The notes beneath the pieces are model-generated. The model saw only the letters and a list, made by a program, of their open reading frames with translations, ran no database searches and had not been told where the DNA came from. A DNA stretch of 56,321 nt from Erythrobacteraceae bacterium CCH12-C2 (GTDB lineage: Bacteria; Pseudomonadota; Alphaproteobacteria; Sphingomonadales; Sphingomonadaceae), in assembly GCA_001556995.1 (NCBI GenBank), contig LSKF01000156.1, positions 1 through 56,321 on the forward strand, read 5' to 3'. Made by a program: the position numbers and the translations under genes. Each line of letters opens with the position of its first letter. The stretch's first letter is position 1. Shown in pieces: positions 16,556-25,635 of the stretch.

Positions 16556-17496
16556 ACCTTCCCAATGCCGACCGGCGGCCAAAGATCTGGACCGACGATG
16601 AACTCAAGGGGCAGGCGCAGTGCTCGATTGACGCCTTCGTCGATCGCAGGTTGAAGGAGCCGCGCGACCGCTATCGTGAGCATCTTCGCTTGCGGCAAAG
16701 CGGGGTCTTGCGCTTGTTCAAGACGCTGGTTGGAGTCGACCCGCTAAACCCAGACCCTTCCACCGTCAGAACGATCCTGTTCGAGCCGGCGCTCCTCGAT
16801 GCTCTTCGTTACGTCGCCGGTCCTCCGGTGTCCGAGGACGATCTTGGGGTGCTGGTTACACGGTCAACCCAGCGCCTCACAAAGAACCGCCTTCGCGCAG
16901 ATGACAAGCTGACGGTGAAGGTGCTCGGCCTGATTTGCCAGATGTCCGATCCGGTGCGCTTCCCTTGGATCGATGATCGGCGGACGCCAAGCCTGCATGA
17001 GCTGAAGCATGCGATCAGAGCGACAGCGGCACTTCACGCGACACAGACGCTTCAGACGGAGCGTCGTGGCTATGGTCGCAAGGTCGAGTCCGTTCTGAAG
17101 GACCGATTGCTGCTTCAAGGCTACGAGAAGGTTCCGACCCCGAACAAGGGCAAAATCACCGCGCCGACACACTGGCCATCCGCCAACACCTTTTATGGCG
17201 AATGCACGGTCTATGGTCGAAAGGCAGACATTCTGGTCGGGACCAATGACGGCCGCATCATCGCAATCGAGGCAAAGGATTCCTCGTCGGCGCTCAACAG
17301 CATAAAGCGGGTGCTTAACGACACGGCAGCTAAAGCCAAGCATTGGCGCGGAAAGGCTGGAGAGGAGATCGTACCCGTCGCGTTGCTGTCCGGCGTATTC
17401 GGGATCGAAAGCCTGAAGTCTGCGCAGGAGAGTGGGTTATATCTGGTCTGGACGCATGACCTGGACACCTTTGTTGATTGGCTCTCGGCTCAATGA
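16552..17496 (+). CDS. XamI family type II restriction endonuclease
   Basis: The 314-aa protein matches the XamI endonuclease family in its N-terminal IWTDDELKGQ ... FVDRRLKEPRDRY ... FKTLVGVDPLNP pattern and its C-terminal nuclease region ILVGTNDGRIIAIEAKDSSS, where D and E-x-K form a PD-(D/E)xK centre. The family is known to recognise GTCGAC. The start overlaps the methylase stop. The finding of two GTCGAC sites in the operon's own promoter independently supports the assignment. The cleavage position cannot be told from sequence. Confidence 0.75.
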   Translation: MNLPNADRRPKIWTDDELKGQAQCSIDAFVDRRLKEPRDRYREHLRLRQSGVLRLFKTLVGVDPLNPDPSTVRTILFEPALLDALRYVAGPPVSEDDLGVLVTRSTQRLTKNRLRADDKLTVKVLGLICQMSDPVRFPWIDDRRTPSLHELKHAIRATAALHATQTLQTERRGYGRKVESVLKDRLLLQGYEKVPTPNKGKITAPTHWPSANTFYGECTVYGRKADILVGTNDGRIIAIEAKDSSSALNSIKRVLNDTAAKAKHWRGKAGEEIVPVALLSGVFGIESLKSAQESGLYLVWTHDLDTFVDWLSAQ

Positions 17497-17609
17497 AAAT
17501 CTGAGTCTCCTTCGCATGATTTTTCGGCCTGGTGGTTTCCAGCGACTAGGGTGTATTCTATTGTAGGCTGAAATAGTTGAAATGAGGCGATCTCGTCAGG
17601 AGGCCGTGT

Positions 17610-17744
17610 TTGAGCAGGTATCTATTCAGTCCGTCCGATGATTACGACGGTGGCGCTGCCGTTGTGGTTGGATGGGACTCGTTGATCGAGAGTTATTTTT
17701 TTCAGTATGGCGATGTGTGCTCTGATTTGCCGTTAATGGGGTGA
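17610..17744 (+). pseudogene. Truncated small plasmid-type ORF cut by transposon B
   Basis: A TTG start with CAGGAGG 7 nt upstream opens a frame MSRYLFSPSDDYDGGAAVVV, then GWDSLIESYFFQ. It resembles small plasmid-borne hypothetical proteins with a VVVGWD..LxSFFxQV core. After 42 codons the frame enters the left repeat of transposon B and stops within 2 codons. The 3' part is not found elsewhere in the window. Confidence 0.5.
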
Positions 17745-17777
17745 CTACACGAAAGTGACGTATCTGCACGCTAAGGG
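17738..17777 (+). repeat. Transposon B left terminal inverted repeat
   Basis: GGGGTGACTACACGAAAGTG and onward through CTAAGGG. It matches the reverse complement of 21479-21518 with one mismatch in the first 40 bases apart from the inner edge. Confidence 0.88.
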
Positions 17778-18364
17778 TGAACGGATCGGGAACGCTTGGG
17801 CTTTGCGTCCTTCTCCGTGGCTTCGAGGGCTTTGTAGAGGGCGGTTTTGCCGATCTTGAGGCGCGCGGCGGCTTCGCGAACGGTGAGGCCGGAAGCGATA
17901 TGATCGCGTGCCTTGCGGAGCTTGTCGGGTGTGACCACTGGCCGACGCCCGCCGGGACGGCCTCGCTCGCGAGCAGCCTTGAGGCCGGCATGGGTGCGTT
18001 CCCGGATCAGATCGCGCTCGAATTGGGCAAGCGAGCCGAAGATGTTGAACACCAGCATCCCGCCGGAAGTGGTGGTGTCGATGTTTTCGGTGAGCGAGCG
18101 GAACCCGATGCCGCGCGCCGCCAGCTCGCCGACTTTCTCGATCAGATGGCTCATGGAGCGGCCAAGACGATCGAGTTTCCAGACCACCAGCGTGTCACCG
18201 CTGCGCAGATAGGCGAGCGCTTCGGTCAAACCAGGCCGATCGGCCTTCGCCCCTGATGCGTGATCGTTGAATATACGGTCGCACCCGGCATTGTTCAGCG
18301 CGTCGAGCTGAAGCGAGAGCTTTTGGTCTGCGGTCGAGACTCGCGCATAGCCGATCAGCGCCAC
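17771..18364 (-). CDS. tnpR: Serine recombinase / resolvase TnpR (transposon B)
   Basis: The 197-aa resolvase has LIGYARVSTADQ with the catalytic serine, VVWKLDRLGRSMSHLI, FGSLAQFERDLIRERTHAGL and a C-terminal helix-turn-helix (LTVREAAARLKIGKTALYKAL). GTG 18364 is chosen because it places the YARVS motif at the usual distance; the ATG at 18445 would extend 27 residues into the res region. There is no cargo between it and the left repeat, unlike transposons A and C. Confidence 0.92.
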   Translation of the reverse strand: MALIGYARVSTADQKLSLQLDALNNAGCDRIFNDHASGAKADRPGLTEALAYLRSGDTLVVWKLDRLGRSMSHLIEKVGELAARGIGFRSLTENIDTTTSGGMLVFNIFGSLAQFERDLIRERTHAGLKAARERGRPGGRRPVVTPDKLRKARDHIASGLTVREAAARLKIGKTALYKALEATEKDAKPKRSRSVHP

Positions 18365-18503
18365 AGACTGTCCGATCCTGTCCGTTTTCCCGTCATTATG
18401 CAATCTTGTCCGAATCGCCGTTGGAGGTCCAGAGTTAACGGACATATTCCTGTTGGCCGCCAGAGGACCGTCTGACGGACCGGCACAGCGAAGGAGATGA
18501 TGC
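18365..18503. promoter_or_regulatory. Divergent tnpR-tnpA intergenic region, probable res site (transposon B)
   Basis: The 139 bp contains repeated TGTCCG motifs in both orientations (TGTCCGATCCTGTCCG, CTTGTCCG and CGGACA near 18441), as expected for resolvase subsites. Confidence 0.6.
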
Positions 18504-21461
18504 TTGGCGAGGCGGCGACTGGTGAGTCCGGAAATCTGGGTGGGGCATTATGACGCGCCGCTCGATGAGCGCGAGATTGCACGTCACTATACGCTGACCA
18601 GCGACGACCTGGAAATTGTCGGCCGCCGTCGCGGCGATGCCACCCGGCTCGGTTTCGCGATGCTCCTGCTCACCATGAGATGGCCTGGCCGTGCGCTGGA
18701 AGCGGGGGAAGTCCCGCCCGCCCCCGTGCTCGCTTATGTGGCCCGCCAACTCGGCGTCGCACCCGAAGCCTTTGCGGACTATGCCCATCGAGATCAGACC
18801 CGCCGCGAGCATCTCGTCGAAATCCGACGATCGCACGGGTTCAGAATTTTTGATCGCGACGCGTTCCGCGAAGTCGCCGCCTTCGCGATCCCGATCGCAC
18901 AGACCATCGTCCACCCCGGCCAGATGGCAGGCGTCATCGTCGACGAACTCCGGCGTCGGCAGATCCTCCTGCCTTCTTCGTCGATTCTCGAAGCGGTGCT
19001 CCGGCGGGCTCGCCAGCAAGCCGAACAGCTTACCTATGAAGTGCTCACAAACGGCCTGCTGCCCGACACCCTTCAGGGCCTGGACGATTTGCTGGCCCGA
19101 CGAACTGGGCAAGCCGCGACATGGCTATCCTGGCTGCGCAATGCGCCACAATCGCCGGCAGCGCGCAACATTCTGCGCCTGATCGAACGGCTCGCCCATG
19201 TCCGCGCACTGGGCCTCGATCGCGGGCGGGCTGACATGATTCCGGCTTCGACTTTTGACAGGCTGGCGGACGAGGGCAGCCGCATCACGCCCCAGCATCT
19301 TGGCGAACTCAATGCCCTGCGCCGCCATGCGACGCTGGCGGCAACCGGCATCCGCCTTGAGGAAAGCCTGACCGACGCAACCCTGACGATGTTCGACAAG
19401 CTGTTGGGCAGCATGGTGCGCCGCGCCGAAAACCGGACCCGCGACAAAGCCCTCAAGACGGTGCGCGAGCTGCAGGGCCATCTCCGGACGCTCACAGGGT
19501 CTTGCCGCATCCTCATCGACGCGCGTACCAACGGCGTGGACTCGCTGGCGCAGATCGAGGCGCTGGACTGGCAGCGCTTCGCCGTGGCGGTCGAGCAAGC
19601 CGAAGTGCTCGGGCGACCGGAAACCGTCGATCGCACCGCTGAATTGATCGAGCGGCATCGCACGGTAAAGCTCTTTGCCGGCCCCTTTCTCAACACCTTC
19701 GAATTTCGCGGCGCCGGTGCGGTGCAGGGACTCCTGTCGGCGCTGGCCATTATCGCGGAGCTATACCGGACCGGCAAACGGCGCTTGCCTGATCGCGTGC
19801 CGCTGCGCTTTGTGCCGTCAGCATGGCGGCCGTTCGTCCTGCGGGATGGCATCGTCGATCGTGCCGCCTATGAACTATGCGCCCTGTCGCAGCTACGCGA
19901 GCGGCTGCGAGCAGGAGACATATGGGTCGCGGGAAGCCGCCAGTTTCGTAATTTCGACAGCTATCTCATCCCACCGGCCACCTATGCGGCGCTTCGCGAG
20001 AAGGGGCCGCTGCCGCTCGCCATCGAAACGGACTTTGAGCGCCATATCGAGGAAAGGCGCACCAGGCTCGACACGGCGATCGAACAGGTGACGGTCCTCG
20101 CGCGACAAGGCGAGCTGCCCCAGGTCAGGCTTGACGAAAACGGCCTCATCATCTCGCCGCTGAAGGCGGCAACGCCGCCCGCTACCGAAATTGCTCGTCG
20201 CGCAGCCTATGATCGCCTGCCACGGGTGAAGATCACCGACCTGCTGCTTGAGGTCGATGCCTGGACAGGGTTCAGCGAATGCTTCATCCATCGGCGCTCG
20301 GGCCGGGAGGCCGACGATCGCAATGCGCTTCTCACCGTCATCCTCGCCGATGGCATCAATCTCGGCCTCACGCGCATGGCGGAAACCTGTCGGGGCGCAA
20401 GTTTGCGCCAGCTCGCCCATCTTCACGACTGGCACATCAGCGAGGCCGCCTATGGTGAAGCGCTGGGAAGACTGATCGACGCCCATCGCACCATGCCGCT
20501 CGCCGCGCTGTGGGGAGACGGCACCACCTCGTCGAGCGACGGACAACAATTTCATGCCGGGGGTCGTGGGGCCGCGATCGGCGACATCAACGCGCGCAGC
20601 GGCAACGAACCGGGCGTCGCCTTCTACACCCATGTCTCGGATCGATATGATCCCTTTGCGAGCCGGGTGATCGCGGCGACTGCCGGCGAAGCGCCCTATG
20701 TGCTGGATGGCTTGCTGTATCACCAGACGGGCCTGACGATCGAGGAGCACTACACCGATACGGGTGGAGCATCGGACCATGTGTTCGGCCTCATGCCCTT
20801 CTTCGGCTACCGCTTCGCCCCGCGCCTGCGCGACATCAAGGAGCGTCGCTTGCACCTCCTGCCTGGCCAGGAATCTGGCCCCTTGCTCGGCGGCATGACG
20901 GCCGAGCCGATCGCATTGGGTCATGTCGCCGCGCATTGGGACGAACTGCTGCGGTTCGCCACATCGATCCGTACCGGCACCGTCACCGCTTCGGCGATGC
21001 TGCGCCGCCTGTCCGCCTATCCGCGACAGAATGGACTGGCCCTCGCGCTGCGCGAGCTTGGCCGCCTCGAACGCTCGATCTTCATGCTCGACTGGCTGCG
21101 CGACATCGATCTGCGCCGGCGCACCCAGGCGGGCCTCAACAAGGGTGAAGCCCGCAACGCGCTCGCTCGCGCGCTCTTCTTCAACCAGCTCGGCGAACTG
21201 CGCGATCGGCGGTTCGAGAACCAGACCTATCGCGCATCCGGCCTCAACCTGCTCGTCGCCGCCATCATCCTGTGGAACACCCGCTATCTCGAAATGGCGT
21301 TGGCTGACGTCGCAACGCCCGACGAGATTGCACGCCACATCGCGCCATTGGGCTGGGAGCATATCTCGCTGACCGGCGACTATAGCTGGAATGTCGAAGA
21401 TCGGCCTGATCCGGATGCCCTGCGCCCCCTGCGCGCCGTCAGTTCCCTGCTCGCCGCGTGA
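18504..21461 (+). CDS. tnpA: Tn3 family transposase TnpA (transposon B)
   Basis: The 985-aa DDE transposase has the N-terminal IARHYTLTSDDLEIVGRRRG region and C-terminal catalytic motifs SSDGQQFHAGG, DTGGASDHVFG and NKGEARNALARALFF. The start is TTG at 18504 with AAGGAG 7 nt upstream; the ATG at 18500 is in another frame. The gene is full length without disruption. The protein is clearly a different lineage from the transposases of A and C. Confidence 0.95.
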   Translation: MARRRLVSPEIWVGHYDAPLDEREIARHYTLTSDDLEIVGRRRGDATRLGFAMLLLTMRWPGRALEAGEVPPAPVLAYVARQLGVAPEAFADYAHRDQTRREHLVEIRRSHGFRIFDRDAFREVAAFAIPIAQTIVHPGQMAGVIVDELRRRQILLPSSSILEAVLRRARQQAEQLTYEVLTNGLLPDTLQGLDDLLARRTGQAATWLSWLRNAPQSPAARNILRLIERLAHVRALGLDRGRADMIPASTFDRLADEGSRITPQHLGELNALRRHATLAATGIRLEESLTDATLTMFDKLLGSMVRRAENRTRDKALKTVRELQGHLRTLTGSCRILIDARTNGVDSLAQIEALDWQRFAVAVEQAEVLGRPETVDRTAELIERHRTVKLFAGPFLNTFEFRGAGAVQGLLSALAIIAELYRTGKRRLPDRVPLRFVPSAWRPFVLRDGIVDRAAYELCALSQLRERLRAGDIWVAGSRQFRNFDSYLIPPATYAALREKGPLPLAIETDFERHIEERRTRLDTAIEQVTVLARQGELPQVRLDENGLIISPLKAATPPATEIARRAAYDRLPRVKITDLLLEVDAWTGFSECFIHRRSGREADDRNALLTVILADGINLGLTRMAETCRGASLRQLAHLHDWHISEAAYGEALGRLIDAHRTMPLAALWGDGTTSSSDGQQFHAGGRGAAIGDINARSGNEPGVAFYTHVSDRYDPFASRVIAATAGEAPYVLDGLLYHQTGLTIEEHYTDTGGASDHVFGLMPFFGYRFAPRLRDIKERRLHLLPGQESGPLLGGMTAEPIALGHVAAHWDELLRFATSIRTGTVTASAMLRRLSAYPRQNGLALALRELGRLERSIFMLDWLRDIDLRRRTQAGLNKGEARNALARALFFNQLGELRDRRFENQTYRASGLNLLVAAIILWNTRYLEMALADVATPDEIARHIAPLGWEHISLTGDYSWNVEDRPDPDALRPLRAVSSLLAA

Positions 21462-21478
21462 TGTTCGCCCTCCGTTCT

Positions 21479-21518
21479 CCCTTAGCGTGCAGATACGTCA
21501 CTTTCGTGTAGTGACCCC
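21479..21518 (-). repeat. Transposon B right terminal inverted repeat
   Basis: Inverted copy of 17738-17777, reading GGGGTCACTACACGAAAGTG inward. It abuts the truncated tyrosine recombinase gene. Confidence 0.88.
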
Positions 21519-22354
21519 AGATAGGTGGTGATTCCGGTCGCGCGGAACGAATGGTTGCCGATCGCCGTCCCGATCTCGGCCGCGCCTGCGCGCCGGCGCA
21601 CCATCGCGAACGCATTGGCCTGGGGCAGGGGGGTATCGCTTAGTCGCTTAGTCCCGCGTGCGATCGTGCGGAACAGCGATCCCTTGCGATCCTCACGCAG
21701 CGCGCACCCGTCGATATAGGCGGTCAGATAATCCTCTAGATTGTGATGGCAGGGCATTTCATGGCGCTTGCCGCCTTTCTCGTGCAGTCGGACCCATAGC
21801 CGCCTGTTCTGCATGAACACGTCCTCGACCCGCATCGCCAGCGCCGCGCCGACCCGCGCGAAACTATAGACCATCAACCCGATCAGGGCGCGGTCGCGCA
21901 GGCCCGCATGGGTGGTCACGTCGATGCTGTCGAGCAACCGCCGCGCCTCGTCCGGGGCCAGCACCGGCGTCTTGCCGCGCCGCTGGCTATGCGCCGGCCC
22001 GCGCACCGATCCGGCAGGGTTCACCGGCACGATATGGCCCGTCACCAGCCAGTCGAACAGGTGGCGCACGCCGGCGAGCTGCTGCTTGACGCTGGGCGCG
22101 GCCAGCTCGCGCCCCAGCGCCTCGACCCAGGCCGCGACGTGGAGCGGTTGCACGGCCTCAAGCGAGGCGACGCCGCGCGCCTCACACCAGGCCAGGAAGT
22201 CGCCGGCCGCGCGCATATAGGCGCGGCGCGTATGCGGGTTGCGAATGGTGACGGCGAAGAACTCAAGGAAGCGCAGCCGCGTGGCGTCGTCGGCCGCCGC
22301 GATCAAGGCCGGCAACGCCAGCGCCGGCGAGGGCAGGGGGGCGAGCTGGTTCAT
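21519..22354 (-). pseudogene. Tyrosine recombinase/integrase, C-terminus removed by transposon B
   Basis: Residues 1 to about 279 of a XerC-like recombinase remain: a SAM-like N-terminal domain (NPHTRRAYMRAAGDFLAWCE) and most of the catalytic domain, with the first arginine (YSFARVGAAL), the lysine loop (LHEKGGKRHEM) and HSFRATGITTYL (HxxR). The frame then enters the transposon B repeat, so the second histidine and the nucleophilic tyrosine are missing and the enzyme must be inactive. ATG 22354 overlaps the stop of the upstream ParD-like gene (ATGA), showing operon structure. Confidence 0.85.
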
Positions 22355-22746
22355 CGTGCGATCTTCTGCCAACGGGCCGGCTCGGGGCGAGGCTTCGCCA
22401 GCTCCCGGCGCAATTCGTCAAACATCTCATCAGCGGGACGAACGCGGCCCGCCTTCACGTCCTCAAGCCCGCGCGCAACCGACTCGTCTAATATCCGGCG
22501 TAGCAACTCGTCGCGCAAATCGCGGTGCGGCTCCATGTCGATAAAGTTCTTGACGATCGCGAACACCGCCTCGGACGGATCAACGAAATGGCCCCGCTCG
22601 ACCTGCGCCAACAGCCAATCGGCCATGTCGCCGGGTAGATACGCCTCGAAACGCAACCCGCCCGCGCGCGCCTGCTCGCACAGCGCCTTGGCTTGGTCGC
22701 GCTCGGCGTAGTTGTCGGCAAAAGCCTCGTCGTCATTTTCGATCAT
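22351..22746 (-). CDS. ParD-like / ribbon-helix-helix antitoxin-type protein
   Basis: The 131-aa acidic protein is rich in helices. The stretch LLAQVERGHFVDPSEAVFAI resembles the second helix and loop of ParD/CopG-type ribbon-helix-helix proteins, followed by a long helical C-terminus (RRILDESVARGLEDVKAGR, typical of ParD antitoxins). No ParE toxin is adjacent. It is coupled by ATGA to the tyrosine recombinase gene and preceded by the DUF7673 gene, a trio that looks like one mobile-element operon. The molecular role is uncertain. Confidence 0.55.
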   Translation of the reverse strand: MIENDDEAFADNYAERDQAKALCEQARAGGLRFEAYLPGDMADWLLAQVERGHFVDPSEAVFAIVKNFIDMEPHRDLRDELLRRILDESVARGLEDVKAGRVRPADEMFDELRRELAKPRPEPARWQKIAR

Positions 22747-22782
22747 GCCGGCATCCCTTTTTGCGGTGGATCTCGGAGGCGT

Positions 22783-23148
22783 TTAAACGCTCTCTGCGGG
22801 GTCGCCGCGATAGCGCACCCAAAGGTCGCCCATCGCGTCGCGGTAGCCCCAGGCATCGGCGTAGGTGGTCGACTCCTGCGCCAGATAGGCCATGACCGTA
22901 AGCATATCCTCGGCAATGACGGCATCGACGTTGCACAAGTGGATGATCGGGAAATGCCCGCACTCGTCGCCGTTCCACCAGGCCAGCAGGAAATCCGCGA
23001 CCTTGCCGGATGCGCCGGTTTCGGCCGCGCGTGTGGGCGGCCGCGCGATCGGCAGCAAGCTGCCGATCGCCGCGCCGGCCTCATCGAAACTGACGGCCCG
23101 GATGACGGGGCGACGTTGCGGGGGTGTCGTGGCGGCCGTCCCGGTCAT
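22783..23148 (-). CDS. DUF7673-like protein
   Basis: The 121-aa product has the conserved block VADFLLAWWNGDECG, FPIIHLCNVDAVIAEDML and YADAWGYRDAMGDLWVRYR, like plasmid- and ICE-borne DUF7673 proteins of sphingomonads and other proteobacteria. ATG 23148 (MTGTAATTPPQ) is chosen; upstream ATGs at 23259 and 23187 would add a low-complexity lead. It is the first gene of the operon with the ParD-like and recombinase genes. Function unknown. Confidence 0.6.
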   Translation of the reverse strand: MTGTAATTPPQRRPVIRAVSFDEAGAAIGSLLPIARPPTRAAETGASGKVADFLLAWWNGDECGHFPIIHLCNVDAVIAEDMLTVMAYLAQESTTYADAWGYRDAMGDLWVRYRGDPAESV

Positions 23149-23364
23149 GCGATCATGGTCCCTAGAGTGTGTGATAAAGGACATTATCATATGTAGAGCG
23201 AGCTGTGAATCCTTCCTCGGAGCGAGGGGCAGATTTGAGATACGCCACAACTCGATCAAGACAGCTCAGTCGCGATCGGCGGGGCTCTCCCACAATCGAC
23301 CGTTCGCGGGCGAGACGCGCGATGGTAAGGCTGGCGCGTGCTCGCCTGCGTCTTATTCACAAGC

Positions 23365-25635
23365 TTACATGCGAAGCGACACGCCAAGACGCACCGTGCG
23401 CGGAACGCCCGGCAAGATGCCGCGCGAACGATCAACGATTGTCAATCGGTCAAAAACGTTATGCGCGCTGGCAAAAATCTCCCATTTGCCCTTGGGAGGG
23501 CCATAGCTGAGTGCGAGGTTTGCCGTCGTCCAGCCGGATATGCGTCCGCGCTGGCCGTCGGGCGTCACGGCCAAAAGATTGACGTCATCAGCGAACATTG
23601 CTGATTGACCAACGACCTCGATCTGGCCGGTAAAGCCCTGACGGGCAATGCCGACCGCTGCGCTCAACAGAACGCGAGGACTATAGGGAAGCCGGTTGCC
23701 CTGCACGTTACGGGCGAGCCCACACGCCACAGGTCCGCTGCCTGTCGCCACCATCGTTCCCACCGCCCCGCCGTCAAGGCACGGTGCCGTGGCGATACGG
23801 GTCGATGCATAGCGCGCTGTCGGCACCCAGGTCGCAGCCATACGAGCAAAGAAATCGGTCTCGCTGGTCAGTCCCGCATCCGAACTCGACGCTTTTAACG
23901 AGAACTCGCCACCGCGATGCAACGTGCGGCCTGCCGACGTCAACGTGGCCCCGGTTCCCCCGGCGACAGATTGAGGCACAATCTGATTTTCAAAGTCCAT
24001 CACGAAGAAGGTTGCGTCCGCGTACAGTCCACGAACCAGCGTCCCGCGCATGCCTAGTTCCCAGTTCCAGCTCAACTCTGCGTCGAGATCGACAGAACCT
24101 CCGGCGCTTGTGATGACATCTTCCACCCGCGGTGGCGCGAAACCGCGATGGACGCCGCCATAAGCAATGATGCCATCGGCAATATCGAATGTCGCCCCGA
24201 TCCCGGGGATGATCTTTTGCAACTTGCTTGTGCCGGCGGTCTCGGTCGTCAGCCCGCCCGACGGCCTGCCACCGATCAGAACGTCAATGGGCAAGTTGCG
24301 GCGACGAAAATCGATTGCTTCAACCCTCGCGCCCGGGATGATCGCAAGCTTTCCGAACTCAAGTGTGGACTGCACGAATCCCGACCATGCGGACGCATTG
24401 CGAAGCTGATTTTCGCGCAGGCCGGCATTGACGCCACTCCCAGCCACTCGGGAAGCGGCGGTGTCGCCGTTTACCTGGCGACGGCGCTGTCGTTCATCAT
24501 GATAGCGGATGCCGATTTCGGTCTGTCCGCCAAAGCCGAGCCCCAGCCCGTCGCGATGCCCCAGCGAGATTCGCGTTTCGACCCCCCAGGTATCGTAGTT
24601 TCGAAGCCTTCCCTCGTTGCCGCACCCGGTCAACAGGTTGGCCATGCCGCCACATAGCGGATCCGACGCATCGGAGGGGCGCTGTGTGGAGTTCGAGGAC
24701 TGTCGCCACCAGTCGCGATCAAACCGTTGCCAATAAGCCACCGTGCGCAGACTGATTCCAGTAGCGAGTGTCCAGCGATGGGCTGCCGAAAGGCCATAGC
24801 GATCAGCAGAAAATGTGTCACTGCCGCGCGGGAACGGATTGCCGCGTGGCGCGGCCGCGAATTCTGCGCGCGTTACCCCTGAATAGGTGATATCTGACCG
24901 CTCACGGAACCAACTTGCCTTTACAACTAGCTGCTGATCTGGCGACAAATCCCATTCGCCCTTGGCGAACAGGTCGGTGAACCGGAGCAACTGATTGTCC
25001 CTGCTCCCCGCAGCCTGGCGATGATCGGCGGTGACGAAAGCGCGTCCGCCCAGAACCGGCCCGCCGATCTGCGCGTCCGCGCCGAGGCCATTTCGGTTGC
25101 CCCCCTGCAGCGACAGCTTGCCCTCGAACGTCTCTGGAGCGCGCGGCGTGATATAGTTGATGACGCCGCCTATCGTCTGCGGTCCGAACCGCACCTGCGA
25201 AGCGCCCTTCAAAACTTCGATGCGATCAAACCGGCTCAGCGGCGGATGATAATAGCTGGCGTTGTCGCCATATGGTGCGAAGGCCAGTGGGATCCCGTCT
25301 TCGAGTAACAGAACCTTGGAAGACCTAGTCGGGTTCAATCCCCTTATCCCGATGTTGGGCCGCGCCCCCGTCCCCTCCTCGTCCCGTGGAAAGACGCCAG
25401 CGACTTGGCGCAACGCATCGTTGACCGTCAGGACGCGGCTCCGATCTAGATCCTCGCGCGTGACAATCGAACCTGAACCCGCGATGTCGAGCAGGCTCTC
25501 AGCGTTTCCGATCACGATGATTTCCGGTGCTTTTACGTCGGCGACATTATCGTCGGCGACATTTTGGGCGAGCACCGGCGACGAGATGGTCACAGCGATT
25601 GCAGCCAGCGGCACGGCATTTATAAAGTTAACCAA
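23365..25635 (-). CDS. TonB-dependent receptor (FecA-like siderophore/metal uptake)
   Basis: The 756-aa outer-membrane receptor has a signal peptide (cleavage after SSPVLA, about residue 23), a plug domain at about 40-165 (SRVLTVNDALRQVAGVFPRD, GIRGLNPTRSSKVLLLEDGI, VLKGASQVRFGPQTIGGVIN) and a 22-strand barrel. The plug is like FecA/ferric-citrate and other iron or metal-chelate receptors. It ends in SLRM rather than a terminal Phe, which is unusual. No FecIR-type sigma pair is adjacent. The substrate cannot be assigned; the nearby flavoprotein and DUF411 genes hint at metal or redox biology. Confidence 0.9.
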   Translation of the reverse strand: MVNFINAVPLAAIAVTISSPVLAQNVADDNVADVKAPEIIVIGNAESLLDIAGSGSIVTREDLDRSRVLTVNDALRQVAGVFPRDEEGTGARPNIGIRGLNPTRSSKVLLLEDGIPLAFAPYGDNASYYHPPLSRFDRIEVLKGASQVRFGPQTIGGVINYITPRAPETFEGKLSLQGGNRNGLGADAQIGGPVLGGRAFVTADHRQAAGSRDNQLLRFTDLFAKGEWDLSPDQQLVVKASWFRERSDITYSGVTRAEFAAAPRGNPFPRGSDTFSADRYGLSAAHRWTLATGISLRTVAYWQRFDRDWWRQSSNSTQRPSDASDPLCGGMANLLTGCGNEGRLRNYDTWGVETRISLGHRDGLGLGFGGQTEIGIRYHDERQRRRQVNGDTAASRVAGSGVNAGLRENQLRNASAWSGFVQSTLEFGKLAIIPGARVEAIDFRRRNLPIDVLIGGRPSGGLTTETAGTSKLQKIIPGIGATFDIADGIIAYGGVHRGFAPPRVEDVITSAGGSVDLDAELSWNWELGMRGTLVRGLYADATFFVMDFENQIVPQSVAGGTGATLTSAGRTLHRGGEFSLKASSSDAGLTSETDFFARMAATWVPTARYASTRIATAPCLDGGAVGTMVATGSGPVACGLARNVQGNRLPYSPRVLLSAAVGIARQGFTGQIEVVGQSAMFADDVNLLAVTPDGQRGRISGWTTANLALSYGPPKGKWEIFASAHNVFDRLTIVDRSRGILPGVPRTVRLGVSLRM

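Larger units (their letters stand above)
17738..21518. mobile_element. Tn3-family transposon B (tnpR-res-tnpA)
   Basis: The 3.78-kb unit is bounded by about 40-bp inverted repeats beginning GGGGT(G/C)ACTACACGAAA. It contains only a serine resolvase and a divergent 985-aa transposase. The left flank 5-mer is TTAAT and the right one AGATA, so there is no target duplication. The left flank is a truncated ORF behind the XamI operon; the right flank is a truncated tyrosine recombinase. A second copy of the right end lies at 39889-39938. Confidence 0.9.

Noticed and set aside
19893..21362. Long minus-strand open frame (489 aa) inside transposon B
   Set aside because: It is the antisense shadow of tnpA; composition is not protein-like and no ribosome-binding site is present.
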